In this document: positions 14,096 through 21,343 of the stretch, in pieces
How the letters are laid out: each line of letters begins with the position of its first letter
Numbering within the stretch: position 1 is the first letter of the stretch
Source of the DNA: JBBQKP01 sp038326995
Lineage (GTDB): Bacteria > Planctomycetota > Phycisphaerae > Tepidisphaerales > Tepidisphaeraceae
Direction of reading: 5' to 3'
Assembly (NCBI GenBank): GCA_038326995.1
Contig: JBBQKP010000037.1
Coordinates: 1 to 21,343 of the forward strand
DNA: 21,343 nucleotides
Program-made: the position numbers and the translations under genes
The notes under the pieces: model-generated
What the model was told of the DNA's origin: nothing
Seen by the model: the letters and a program-made list of their open reading frames with translations, nothing else
Databases searched by the model: none

Positions 14096-15261
14096 CCAGC
14101 AACGAAATTCCAAAAGATCTGCACGAGCTCATGCTGCTTTACGCCGCAGACGCGATTGATCCTGTCGATAGCCAGGCCGTCGAAGAGTGGCTTGCTTCGG
14201 GCGATCCTGAAGCGCAGGCGGCGCTGGAAGAAGCGCGATTGGTCGTCATGTCGCTTCTGGAGTCGCTTGAGCCTGTCACGCCGCCAGCAGAGATGTGGGA
14301 GCGACTTGAACTTAAAATGTTGAAGACGAGTAAGGCCTCGAGCAACAAGCAGACCGTCAAGTCCGAAGCGACAAAGCCCGCCCGAACGGATCGGCCCGCG
14401 CCGTCGAACCACAACGTCGCCAATTCAGTTCCATCTCGGCCGAGGGTTTCTGTGTTGTCTGATTCCACAAAGCCCGTCACTGGTGAAACGGCCGGTTCGA
14501 GGCTGACGAGATTTCCGTATTGGCGTTCTGCAGTACTGGCGGCCTCGGTCGCGGCGGCGCTCTCTGTTGGTTCGTACTTGCTGTCGCGCGCGACCTTCGA
14601 CTCGAAACTTGCGAGGTTTGATGAAGCCCAGTCCGAACTACTCCTAAAACAACAGGCCGCGGTCGAACAGCAATGCGGAGTACTGATCGAGCAGTCGCAA
14701 CAATTAACAGAGCAGGCAGAGGCATTGACGCAGCAAACTCAGTCGATCAGCGGCACGATCAACGTGATTCAGCAAGCCTTGGGCGAGCAAGAGAAGCGGC
14801 TCGCTGAACAATCGGTGCTGATTCAGTCAATGGAGGGGCGAATTCGTGCGTCGGACCAGACGATCAGATTGGTGTCTGCGCCGGGGGTGCAGACGGTCGA
14901 GGTGGCGGGGACGAAGGAGATGCCCGGCGCGGTGGGCAAACTTCTTTGGGACGCAGAGGCGAAGTCGTTGACGTTTTCCGCGAACAATCTCCAGGCGTTG
15001 CCCGCGGGCAAGACGTACGAGCTTTGGTTCGTCACCGACCCTGCCGGGCCGGTCTCACTGGGCACGTTCAAATTGGAGACGGGCGAAGGCGAGAACGCTG
15101 GCGAGAACGCTGGCATTAGTGTCGGTCGCGCGATCATTTCCACGCGAGCGCCGCTGAACCTTACGGGCATTCAGGCCGTCGCCGTGAGTTTGGAGCCGAT
15201 CAGCGATGTCGCGCGGACCGGCCCGACGGGCCCGATCGTGATGCTCGCGAAGATGCAATAA
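14092..15261 (+). CDS. RskA-type transmembrane anti-sigma factor
   Basis: A 389-residue inner-membrane regulator of the sigma factor encoded just upstream. The cytoplasmic part (1-145) starts with an anti-sigma domain (LHELMLLYAADAIDPVDSQAVEEWLASGDPEAQAALEE) of the RskA type and lacks the His-x3-Cys-x2-Cys zinc motif. A membrane helix is at about 145-165 (RSAVLAASVAAALSVGSYLL). The periplasmic side has a Gln/Glu-rich coiled coil of about 90 residues (167-256), then the RskA C-terminal domain (281-389: GKLLWDAEAKSLTFSANNL, LPAGKTYELWFV, GPVSLGTF, AVAVSLEP, TGPTGPIVML). In the known system, regulated proteolysis of RskA frees the sigma factor. A small GENAGENAG duplication lies inside the C-terminal domain. 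The start overlaps the sigma stop by four bases. Confidence 0.93.
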   Translation: MTSNEIPKDLHELMLLYAADAIDPVDSQAVEEWLASGDPEAQAALEEARLVVMSLLESLEPVTPPAEMWERLELKMLKTSKASSNKQTVKSEATKPARTDRPAPSNHNVANSVPSRPRVSVLSDSTKPVTGETAGSRLTRFPYWRSAVLAASVAAALSVGSYLLSRATFDSKLARFDEAQSELLLKQQAAVEQQCGVLIEQSQQLTEQAEALTQQTQSISGTINVIQQALGEQEKRLAEQSVLIQSMEGRIRASDQTIRLVSAPGVQTVEVAGTKEMPGAVGKLLWDAEAKSLTFSANNLQALPAGKTYELWFVTDPAGPVSLGTFKLETGEGENAGENAGISVGRAIISTRAPLNLTGIQAVAVSLEPISDVARTGPTGPIVMLAKMQ

Positions 15262-15436
15262 AGTTTGCCGCGTTCAAGTGACCGGTCATTGGACAGAATG
15301 CTGATTCTGGTTTGAAGAGCCGCGACCGTGATTGAGCGGCTAGCCGACTTTAACCCAAAACCACCCCCCGACGTTCCGGCTCGTTCCAGAACAAACGACA
15401 ACCGCAGAATTTGACGTGACGACGCACGAGTTGCCC
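15262..15436. other. Convergent intergenic region
   Basis: This 175-bp region lies between the 3' ends of the anti-sigma gene and tyrA. An inverted repeat AGCCGC / GCGGCT with a 12-nt loop is at 15318-15341 and may terminate one of the genes, but no good T-tract follows on either strand. Confidence 0.35.
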
Positions 15437-16327
15437 TCACAACACTTCTTTCCGCGTCTTTGCATTCTCTTCTAGCCACGCGAGAAGCGACCTGCGATCT
15501 CCGCTGTTTACCAGCTGTTTCACAAGTTGCAGTTCATCACTTACCCGTCCCAGCGCGTGCAGAAAATTATCGCGGTTGTCTAAAACGATGTCCGCCCATA
15601 AAGACGGATCGCCCATCGCGATTCGAGTCGCATCGCGATAACCGGGCCCGGCCAGGCTCTGACTGCTGTCTGCCTGTGCGCCGACGATCGCGGCGGCGAC
15701 GACGTGAGGCATGTGCGAGACCATCGCGATTCGCCTGTCGTGCGTGTCGGGCCTCATCCGCGCCACACGCATTCCCAGCGACAAATAAAACTGCTCGAAC
15801 AAATGAATCGCGCGCGGGTCGGTCGATTCAATCGGCGTGAGAATCGCGAGCTGGCCCTGGAACAGATCGACACGCGCCTGCGCGATGCCGCCTTTCTCTC
15901 CGCCCGCCATCGGATGACTTCCGCAAAACAAGACATGACGCGGCAACAACTCCGCCGCCGCCGTCACGACGCGACGCTTGGTGCTGCCGACATCGGTGAC
16001 GAGCGTGCCGCGAACCAGTGCCGGGGCGATCTTTTTCATCAGGTCGGGCATCGCATCAATCGGCGTGGCGAGCACGACCATGTCCGCCCCGCCGACCGCC
16101 TGCTCGGGCGTTTCACAAATGCTGTGCACCGCCCGGCGGGCCAGCGCGGTATCGCGCGTCTCGCGACGATGCGACCAGCCGACCACGTGCACCGCAACGC
16201 GGTTCGCGATCGCCGCCAATCCCATCGACCCGCCGAGCAAACCCAAACCAAGCACAGCCAAAGTCTGGATCGGCTTCATATAGGCCGGCGCGGGTGCGGG
16301 CGAGGGTGTTATTACAGGATCGGGCAT
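15437..16327 (-). CDS. tyrA: Prephenate dehydrogenase (TyrA family)
   Basis: A 296-residue NAD(P)-dependent enzyme of tyrosine biosynthesis that oxidatively decarboxylates prephenate to 4-hydroxyphenylpyruvate (or arogenate to tyrosine). The nucleotide-binding loop is GLGLLGGSMG (27-36). It is followed by VVLATPI (84-90), DVGSTK (112-117), FCGSHPMAGGEKGG (134-147) and SHMPHVVAAAI (204-214), then GPGYRDATRIA (228-238). The histidines in SHPMAG (138) and SHMPH (205) and Arg235 match the catalytic and substrate-binding positions of characterised TyrA enzymes. There is no fused chorismate mutase or ACT domain. The ATG at 16327 adds a Pro-rich 16-residue extension; the internal ATG at 16279 (MKPIQTLAVLGLG) is an equally good start because neither has a Shine-Dalgarno site. 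Whether prephenate or arogenate is preferred cannot be told. Confidence 0.95.
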   Translation of the reverse strand: MPDPVITPSPAPAPAYMKPIQTLAVLGLGLLGGSMGLAAIANRVAVHVVGWSHRRETRDTALARRAVHSICETPEQAVGGADMVVLATPIDAMPDLMKKIAPALVRGTLVTDVGSTKRRVVTAAAELLPRHVLFCGSHPMAGGEKGGIAQARVDLFQGQLAILTPIESTDPRAIHLFEQFYLSLGMRVARMRPDTHDRRIAMVSHMPHVVAAAIVGAQADSSQSLAGPGYRDATRIAMGDPSLWADIVLDNRDNFLHALGRVSDELQLVKQLVNSGDRRSLLAWLEENAKTRKEVL

Positions 16328-16626
16328 CGATTTATATGGGACACAAACCGGCGCAATGAATCAACTGCCTAGCAACTTTTGATAAATGATAACACGTAAT
16401 ATTTCTGCCGAAGGCAATTAATTTTATTGAGTTGCACGGTGCCACATCTCTGCATTCAAAGCTGTGTGTCGGTTTGCTCCCTTTATCTACAGCTACGTTT
16501 ACTTAACCGTGGCACAAAAAAACTACGAATCCACGGCAAACAAGTGAAGTGTTACGATAACATTTGAGCTAAACGCATCCAGTTCGTTCCGGCCCGTCCT
16601 TACGCGAGATTTACAAAACAGATCGC
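16328..16626. other. AT-rich intergenic region upstream of tyrA
   Basis: This 299-bp region, notably lower in GC than the rest, separates the tyrA start from the stop of the GT-C-like gene on the same strand, so the tyrA promoter should be here. An inverted pair GTGCCAC (16439-16445) and GTGGCAC (16509-16515) is separated by 63 nt. A small TGCC-GAA-GGCA hairpin is near 16407-16417. No gene, tRNA or clear terminator is visible. Confidence 0.5.
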
Positions 16627-18237
16627 TCAATTCCCCGGAGCCCGCAGCAACACGAACGGCCCGGCCCGTGCGACGATCGGCTGGCCCTGCGCGAGCGTGT
16701 CGATCAAACGCTGGCTGGTCACCCGCTCGTCAATCAGAATCCATTTCGCGTTATAAAATTGCACCAATTCCAACCGGCGTTCGTCGCTCGTGTCGGGATC
16801 GAAAAACTCCTTCACGTCCGCATCACGACGCGGCTGATCGAACGTGTAAAGTTCGTAATGAAGCGCACTGACGATGCGGCCGCGGACGCTGGGCACGGGC
16901 CAGGCCGTCACCGGCTGTGCCATGACCACGTCTTTCTCGCCGATGTTTTTAAGCACCTCTTTATAGAGCGGCAAGAGGTGAAGCTGCTGGTCCTGGATTG
17001 TTTTGAAGTGTGAGGTGATGTGCCGGGCGAGAAACGGCTGAGTGATGACGGCGAACGCCTGCGGGATAAGGCCGTACAACAGGCCTGCGAGCACGATAAA
17101 CTGAAGCAGCGGCCTGACGGCGTCTTCGCCGCCTCGGGCGATCGCCAGCACATACGCCGGCCAGCGCGACACCGAAAGCACGCCGAACTGATACGCCATC
17201 ACCGCGATCGCGAGTTGCAGAAATGTCGTCGAGGGCATTGGAAACCGCGCGAACGTCGGCGAGCGAAGAAGGATCGAGATCAGCGCGAACACCATTCCAG
17301 ACCAGCCGATGAGCAGCAGATACCGCACGGCCGGTCTGTCTCGCGAGAACAAACTCACAACCGACAGCAACATTGCCGGCATGCACCAGTACAAAAACAT
17401 GTAGCTCAGAATCAGGTGATTGAACCAGTAATCAACATCTCTGCGTGCAGTCAGCGCCTCTTTGAACGAATACCACGGCCAGGCCAGCGCGACCGCCACA
17501 GCGATCACCACACACACCACCGCGCCGATCAGCAGCTTGCTCTTTCGCAGATAGATTGCCGTCAGTCCTGCCGCCATCGCGCCAAATGCGCCCGTCATCG
17601 CATGATCCAAGAGCGGCAAAATCAATCCGACCGCGACGATGAGCCAGCCCGCAATGGGCGAGGTCGTTCTGTCGCTGATGCGTTTGATCTGAGTCAGCGC
17701 AATCAACAGCAGCGCGAACGCGAACGCGGACGGATTGACCTGGTGCCACGGAAGGTCCGCAAGCGCGAACGAGCCGGCATAGCCCGGTGCGATGCCGTAG
17801 AGCGACATCATGAAGAGCAGTGCGACGCCGGTTGATCTAAGCTCGCCCCACGCCGCCATCAGTCCGCGGACCGCGAAGCATAGCAGTGCCGTATTAAGCA
17901 CCGCCACAAAACCCAGAACGTGATAGGCGTCGATCCCCGTCCAGCGGACGAAAAGAGCCTGCGACAAAAAGTACGGCGAATATCGGATCGAACTGTCTGC
18001 CGTCGCGTAGGTCGGGTTTCCCGGGTTCCACAATTCCTTCGACAGCGTCACAATTACGCGGTGATGCTCCCACGCGTCTGCCTCGGGAATGATATCTCGA
18101 TTGCCCACACACAGTGCCACATACAAAACCAACGCGGCCGATAAAATCCAGAACAGCAGCGGTGTCCGCGAATTCGAATCGGCATTTGCACCGTTGATCG
18201 ATTGGGGCTGCGAAGGGTCAGTTGGGGCTGCGGTCAC
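16627..18237 (-). CDS. Polytopic membrane protein, GT-C-glycosyltransferase-like
   Basis: A 536-residue integral membrane protein with roughly ten to twelve hydrophobic helices. The first (about 26-45, LLFWILSAALVLYVALCV) is followed by an extracytoplasmic loop with the acidic motif IPEADAWEHHR (50-60). GT-C transferases carry their catalytic acidic residues in this loop. A second characteristic region is PWHQVNPSAFAFALLLIAL. The C-terminal 130 residues are soluble and would lie outside (VMAQPVTAWPVPSVRGRIVSALHYELY..., FYNAKWILIDERVTSQRLID). The layout resembles lipid-linked-sugar transferases and related uncharacterised planctomycete proteins, but no specific family is recognised. The start is a GTG at 18237, the only one that leaves the Ser/Asn-rich N-terminus; no Shine-Dalgarno site is seen. 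It lies downstream of mreBC on the same strand with 181 bp between. Confidence 0.7.
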   Translation of the reverse strand: MTAAPTDPSQPQSINGANADSNSRTPLLFWILSAALVLYVALCVGNRDIIPEADAWEHHRVIVTLSKELWNPGNPTYATADSSIRYSPYFLSQALFVRWTGIDAYHVLGFVAVLNTALLCFAVRGLMAAWGELRSTGVALLFMMSLYGIAPGYAGSFALADLPWHQVNPSAFAFALLLIALTQIKRISDRTTSPIAGWLIVAVGLILPLLDHAMTGAFGAMAAGLTAIYLRKSKLLIGAVVCVVIAVAVALAWPWYSFKEALTARRDVDYWFNHLILSYMFLYWCMPAMLLSVVSLFSRDRPAVRYLLLIGWSGMVFALISILLRSPTFARFPMPSTTFLQLAIAVMAYQFGVLSVSRWPAYVLAIARGGEDAVRPLLQFIVLAGLLYGLIPQAFAVITQPFLARHITSHFKTIQDQQLHLLPLYKEVLKNIGEKDVVMAQPVTAWPVPSVRGRIVSALHYELYTFDQPRRDADVKEFFDPDTSDERRLELVQFYNAKWILIDERVTSQRLIDTLAQGQPIVARAGPFVLLRAPGN

Positions 18238-18418
18238 GGGGAGAGACAGTGTACGGGTCCAGGCAGGGCGACACTACCTTTTCGCAAACTCGCCCGGAAA
18301 TTATTAGAGTTGATCGACCAGATTCCTCACAAAGAGAAATAACTTCTGACAGAAAAAAAAGACCCGACAGTTACCATCACCAGCAACCTGCTCATTCTCC
18401 GTTGACCCAAGACGGCCG

Positions 18419-19318
18419 TCACTTTACTTGACCCACGACCACCGTCACTTCACGAAGCTGGAGCAGGTTCATTTGTGGACGAACGCGGACCTCCGCAAAA
18501 CCGGTGGCGTCTTGACGCTGGCCTATGTAACTCACGACGCCCACTTTTCGCCCATGCAACGCAGCAGGCCATTGCGGGTCTTCGTGCAGCACGACCCAGT
18601 CTCCCAATTTCAAACCCGACGTCGCGACATCAGGCGACTTAAGCAAACTGACTCGCATTTCGTTTTGGCCCATTCCTTCGACCACGATCGGCTCGAGAGG
18701 GAGCCGTTTAAAGCTTGCGTTCTCGAATCGCCCGAAGATGCCGGTGAGCTTGGCATCTCTATCGGTGATCAGCCTTAACTGTGCCTGCCCGGCGACGCCG
18801 ACGCTGCTGATTTTGCCCGCGACACCCCCGGAATAGATCGCCGCCTGGTTGACTTCGTAGCCCCCAATTGAATTCCTGTCTGTAACCGCGCTGCCGACGA
18901 TCGACACCACGTCGCGCCCGCCCGAATCGCTCCCGACGACGCGCGCCATGCTCAGGCCCTGTTCTCCCTGGACCGCAAGTCGGTCCTGCTCGCTGAGCCT
19001 CACGGTGACGGCCTGCAACTGAGACGTCAGCAACGCGACCTGCTGACTCAGGCGCGCATTTTCATCCGTCAGCAGGCGAACACGCTCGCCCGCGGGTGTG
19101 GATGGATCGATCGTAATACTGCCCGCGTTGCTGGGCGTGCTGTCGAGCCGGCTCGTCGCGTCGTGCAACAGTCGTGCGGGCCAGAGTACGAATTGCAGGC
19201 TTCCGCGCACCCAGTCGCCGAATGCAATGGGAACAAAGAGTGCGGTTCCCAGCGCGAGAAAAAAGCTGACCCAGAAGATTCCCGGGAGCCCAGACGACAT
19301 GGAAGACTTACGACTCAA
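18419..19318 (-). CDS. mreC: Rod shape-determining protein MreC
   Basis: A 299-residue bitopic inner-membrane protein of the elongasome that links MreB to the peptidoglycan synthases. It has a membrane helix at about 13-31 (GIFWVSFFLALGTALFVPI), a coiled coil at about 76-115 (GERVRLLTDENARLSQQVALLTSQLQ) and the periplasmic double beta-barrel domain with SGGVAGKISSVGVAGQAQLRLITDRDAKLTG and LKLGDWVV. Two starts are possible. A TTG at 19318 overlaps the mreB stop (TTGA) and has GAGGA close upstream. The ATG at 19300 has no Shine-Dalgarno site. The TTG is preferred because it couples translation to mreB. The usual third gene, mreD, does not follow; the next gene on this strand is the larger GT-C-like membrane protein. 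Confidence 0.93.
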   Translation of the reverse strand: MSRKSSMSSGLPGIFWVSFFLALGTALFVPIAFGDWVRGSLQFVLWPARLLHDATSRLDSTPSNAGSITIDPSTPAGERVRLLTDENARLSQQVALLTSQLQAVTVRLSEQDRLAVQGEQGLSMARVVGSDSGGRDVVSIVGSAVTDRNSIGGYEVNQAAIYSGGVAGKISSVGVAGQAQLRLITDRDAKLTGIFGRFENASFKRLPLEPIVVEGMGQNEMRVSLLKSPDVATSGLKLGDWVVLHEDPQWPAALHGRKVGVVSYIGQRQDATGFAEVRVRPQMNLLQLREVTVVVGQVK

Positions 19319-20370
19319 TCGTCCTCATCCGACTGCATGGTCTGCTGCCAGACCTCGAGATTCTCGAGGTAGACGCTCGTGCCACGCGCGACACAAGTCA
19401 GTGGGTCTTCTGCGAGTCGAACATCAAGCCCGGTCGCGTTGGCGATAACAATGTTCAGGCCGCGTAGCAGTGATGAACCCCCCGCCATGGTAATCCCGTT
19501 TTCGACAAGATCGGCCGCGAGTTCGGGGTCGGCGCGCTCGAGCGTACTGGTGACGGCCTCAATGATCTGCGTCACAGGCTCTTGAAGCGCCTCGCGGATT
19601 TCGCCGCTTGTTACGATGATTCGACGTGGCAAACCGCTGATCATGTCCCGGCCGCGCACTTCCATCCGCGGCTCATTGTCGTCAGGCCAGGGCGCGGCAG
19701 AGCCGATTTCGATCTTGATCTTCTCGGCCGTCTGGTCGCCGATCGCCAGGTTGTAGACCTTCTTCATGTGATTGACAATCGACTGATCAAAGTCGTCGCC
19801 CGCGATGCGAATGCTGTTGCACACACTCACGTCCGCCAGCGAAATGATCGCAACTTCCGTCGTTCCGCCTCCAATATCGACGATCATGCTCGCGGTCGGC
19901 TCCGTCACCGGAAGGCCCGCACCGATCGCCGCGGCCATCGGCTCATCCACGAGAAACACGCGCCGCGCCCCCGCACGCTCGGCCGCATTGAAGACCGCCT
20001 TTTTCTCAACCGCAGTAATTCCGGAGGGCACCGCGATAACCACACGCGGCGGAACAAAACGCCTGCGCCCGTTCGCTCGCCTGATGAAATACCGAAGCAT
20101 CGCCTGCGTGATTTCAAAATCCGTGATCACGCCGTCCTTCATCGGGCGAATCGCCTGAATGCTCTCGGGCGTCTTGCCGATCATTTCCTTCGCCACAAGC
20201 CCGACCGCGTTGCCATCCTGCAAAACTCGATTGCTTCCCTTTATAACGGCGACGACCGATGGTTCATTGAGAACAATGCCCTCGCCCCTGATACAAACCA
20301 GGGTGTTGCAGGTGCCCAGGTCGATTCCCATATCGACGCTGAACCAGCTCAAAAGTGAATCGAAAAACAC
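19315..20370 (-). CDS. mreB: Rod shape-determining protein MreB (actin-like ATPase)
   Basis: A 351-residue bacterial actin that forms membrane-bound filaments and guides lateral cell-wall synthesis. The actin-fold motifs are present: phosphate-1 VDMGIDLGTCNT (12-23), connect-1/core IAVPSGITAVEKKA (112-125), VDEPMAAAIGAGLP (141-154), phosphate-2 MIVDIGGGTTEVAI (162-175) and the adenosine motif ITMAGGSSLLRGL (293-305). The N-terminal MFFDSLLSWF is amphipathic, consistent with membrane binding. The start is a GTG at 20370 with GGAG eight bases upstream. The C-terminus has an acidic extension (QSDEDD). It overlaps mreC by four bases, so the two form an operon. The leader contains conspicuous hairpins (see 20402-20518). 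Confidence 0.97.
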   Translation of the reverse strand: MFFDSLLSWFSVDMGIDLGTCNTLVCIRGEGIVLNEPSVVAVIKGSNRVLQDGNAVGLVAKEMIGKTPESIQAIRPMKDGVITDFEITQAMLRYFIRRANGRRRFVPPRVVIAVPSGITAVEKKAVFNAAERAGARRVFLVDEPMAAAIGAGLPVTEPTASMIVDIGGGTTEVAIISLADVSVCNSIRIAGDDFDQSIVNHMKKVYNLAIGDQTAEKIKIEIGSAAPWPDDNEPRMEVRGRDMISGLPRRIIVTSGEIREALQEPVTQIIEAVTSTLERADPELAADLVENGITMAGGSSLLRGLNIVIANATGLDVRLAEDPLTCVARGTSVYLENLEVWQQTMQSDEDD

Positions 20371-20401
20371 GCGGCCGTCTCCAAACTGGCACGCTCTACG
20401 A

Positions 20402-20518
20402 ACTACGCGCTCTTCTCGAGCGTCGCGTAGTCGTTGGACTCCGTGCGGGCCTATTGTCCTGATCGACTCCGTCGATCAACTGCACTTTCTGAACCTTCTC
20501 GATCGACTCCCGATCGAG
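20402..20518 (-). promoter_or_regulatory. Structured mreB leader: three hairpins, two with GGAG loops
   Basis: On the mreB strand the leader carries CTCGATCG-GGAGT-CGATCGAG (8-bp stem, 20498-20518), then TGATCGA-CGGAG-TCGATCA (7-bp stem, 20460-20478), then a bulged hairpin at 20402-20431 (ACTACG / CGTAGT outer and CGCTC / GAGCG inner stem, loop GAGAA). The last hairpin is about 31 nt upstream of the GTG start. The first two both expose GGAG in a five-base loop, the classic presentation of CsrA/RsmA sites. Whether this RNA is transcribed from upstream of 20518 is not shown by a clear promoter. Confidence 0.5.
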
Positions 20519-20687
20519 TGCTCCTATAAAGTACGGTGCCGCACTCGATTCGGCAAATGACTCGCGCCGCCTGCCGCTTTTGAGCGTGTGACAATTGAAC
20601 GCTTACTCGGGAAACACACAGCAGTTCTGCCGACCGAAAAATTCCGGCGGTGCGGTCTGGGTTTGCGAACGAATCGCAATCTTCTCC

Positions 20688-20754
20688 GGCCCGTCCGGCA
20701 GGACCTTGCATTTGGTCTTCAATTTGAGATGGAAAATGTCCTGCCGGACGGGCC
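20688..20754. repeat. 67-bp inverted repeat with 17-bp perfect arms
   Basis: The left arm GGCCCGTCCGGCAGGAC (20688-20704) and right arm GTCCTGCCGGACGGGCC (20738-20754) are exact complements with a 33-nt spacer. No T-tract follows, so it is not a simple terminator. The right arm with its five-base 5' flank recurs at 10210-10231, which marks it as a dispersed element. Arm length and spacer are nearly the same as in the repeat at 13266-13333, although the sequences differ. Confidence 0.8.
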
Positions 20755-20852
20755 AGAAAATAAACGTCGCCGTTTGAATGTGATGCGCTTGCAAATCATC
20801 TACTTCATGATCGTTGCTTCGCCTCGTTTTATTCGCCTATCATCCACGCGTC

Positions 20853-21343
20853 ATGTCACTGGTTCCAAGAAGACTTTATCTCGATAACGCCGCCACCAGC
20901 TTTCCAAAGCCGCCCGAGGTCACCACCGCCATGTCGCGTTACGCGTACGAGTGCGGCGCGAGTGCGGGTCGCGGCGCGTATGCCGAGGCTTTGGCTTCGA
21001 GCCGCGTACTGGACAGTTGCCGACGCGCCATCTGCAAGCTCATCAACGGCCCATCGCCCGAGCACGCGATCTTCACCCTCAATTGCACCGATGCGCTCAA
21101 TCTCGCGCTCAAGGGGCTGATCGACCCGCTCAAAACAAAGCAGCACGTCATCTGCACCGCGGGCGATCACAATTCGATTCTTCGCCCGCTTTTTGCGATG
21201 CGAGACTACGGCTATCTCGACGTCACGTGCGTGCCGATCGACACCGCCAACGGTTTGGTTGACGTGGACGACATTCGCCGCGCCGTGCGGAAGGAAACAC
21301 GGCTCATCGCTCTGACGCATGTGAGCAACGTGACGGGCAGTGT
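20853..21343 (+). CDS. Class-V aminotransferase / cysteine desulfurase family protein (N-terminal part)
   Basis: The first 163 residues of a PLP-dependent enzyme; the gene runs off the window. It starts with LYLDNAATSFPKPPEV (8-23), a hallmark of the cysteine desulfurase family. This is followed by GASAGRGAYAEAL (35-47), FTLNCTDALNLALKGLI (74-90), the PLP-ring-contacting segment CTAGDHNSILRPL (101-113) and ALTHVSNVTGS (153-163). The order and wording fit the SufS-like subgroup typified by small single-gene desulfurases rather than IscS. The common EHNS is DHNS here. Such enzymes remove sulfur from cysteine for Fe-S clusters or thiolation. The PLP lysine and catalytic cysteine are beyond the edge, so activity cannot be judged. 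No Shine-Dalgarno site is visible before the ATG. Confidence 0.9.
   Translation, partial: MSLVPRRLYLDNAATSFPKPPEVTTAMSRYAYECGASAGRGAYAEALASSRVLDSCRRAICKLINGPSPEHAIFTLNCTDALNLALKGLIDPLKTKQHVICTAGDHNSILRPLFAMRDYGYLDVTCVPIDTANGLVDVDDIRRAVRKETRLIALTHVSNVTGS

Larger units (their letters stand above)
20371..20852. other. Divergent intergenic region, mreB / cysteine desulfurase
   Basis: This 482-bp region between divergent start codons holds the mreB leader hairpins (20402-20518) and the long inverted repeat (20688-20754). Near the plus-strand gene a TATCAT box (20838-20843) lies 18 bp from TTGCTT; a start there would make the mRNA nearly leaderless. Open frames in the region read through the inverted repeat and are not convincing genes. 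Confidence 0.5.

Noticed and set aside
18340..18370. A-run GAAAAAAAAGACCC as the U-tract of an mreC terminator
   Set aside because: On the minus strand it gives a T-run, but no stable stem directly precedes it; the nearby GGGTC copies are direct, not inverted.
20588..20887. Plus-strand 99-residue frame upstream of the desulfurase
   Set aside because: It crosses the 67-bp inverted repeat and the start of the desulfurase in another frame; the phrase it shares with 10210-10231 is explained by the DNA repeat.

Overview
The window (about 21 kb, high GC) looks like chromosome of a planctomycete, most likely of the Phycisphaerae type. The pointers are a PEP-CTERM exported protein, a prepilin-like protein with the H-X9-DG signature, a WD40 beta-propeller protein with near-identical repeats, an ECF sigma/RskA pair, and mostly short scattered transcription units. 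The Shine-Dalgarno sites are AAGGA- or GAGG-like. The taxon is inferred from family content, not from a marker gene.

Layout. 1-572 (minus): N-terminus of an exported WD40-repeat protein, cut by the window edge. 1081-3796 (minus): a tRNA-dihydrouridine synthase, a thiol peroxiredoxin and a YkuE-like metallophosphoesterase. 3797-4353: non-coding, with a 14-bp tandem array. 4354-5838 (minus) and 6178-7173 (plus): a divergent pair of surface proteins (PEP-CTERM; H-X9-DG prepilin-like). 7174-7716: a non-coding stretch with a near-consensus sigma-54 promoter, three successive hairpins and a strong intrinsic terminator, read here as a candidate small RNA gene of about 130 nt. 7717-8736 (plus): a Gfo/Idh/MocA oxidoreductase. 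8945-10027 (minus): a TadG-like membrane-anchored protein with a long Ser/Thr/Asn-rich stalk, followed by a 14-bp tandem array and a terminator. 10265-11861 (minus): a glycosyltransferase-like gene overlapping a SpoU/TrmH rRNA/tRNA methyltransferase. 11919-13268 (plus): hisD. 13520-15261 (plus): an ECF sigma factor and its RskA-type anti-sigma factor, overlapping by ATGA. 15437-16327 (minus): tyrA. 16627-18237 (minus): a polytopic GT-C-like membrane protein. 18419-20370 (minus): mreB-mreC with a structured leader. 20853-end (plus): N-terminus of a class-V aminotransferase/cysteine desulfurase.

Functional threads. Housekeeping genes (dus, SpoU methyltransferase, hisD, tyrA, mreBC, cysteine desulfurase) alternate with cell-surface genes (WD40, PEP-CTERM, prepilin-like, TadG-like, GT-C-like). 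Two regulatory units stand out: the ECF sigma/anti-sigma pair, and the sigma-54-type promoter with its terminator-bounded RNA. The non-coding DNA also holds several small repeat structures: two 14-bp arrays, a REP-like double palindrome at the hisD stop codon, and a 67-bp inverted repeat whose arm recurs 10.5 kb away.

The strongest candidate for something undescribed is the putative sigma-54-dependent small RNA at about 7489-7618. The next is the mreB leader, which carries two hairpins that both expose GGAG in the loop. Both are sequence-based inferences with no expression evidence.
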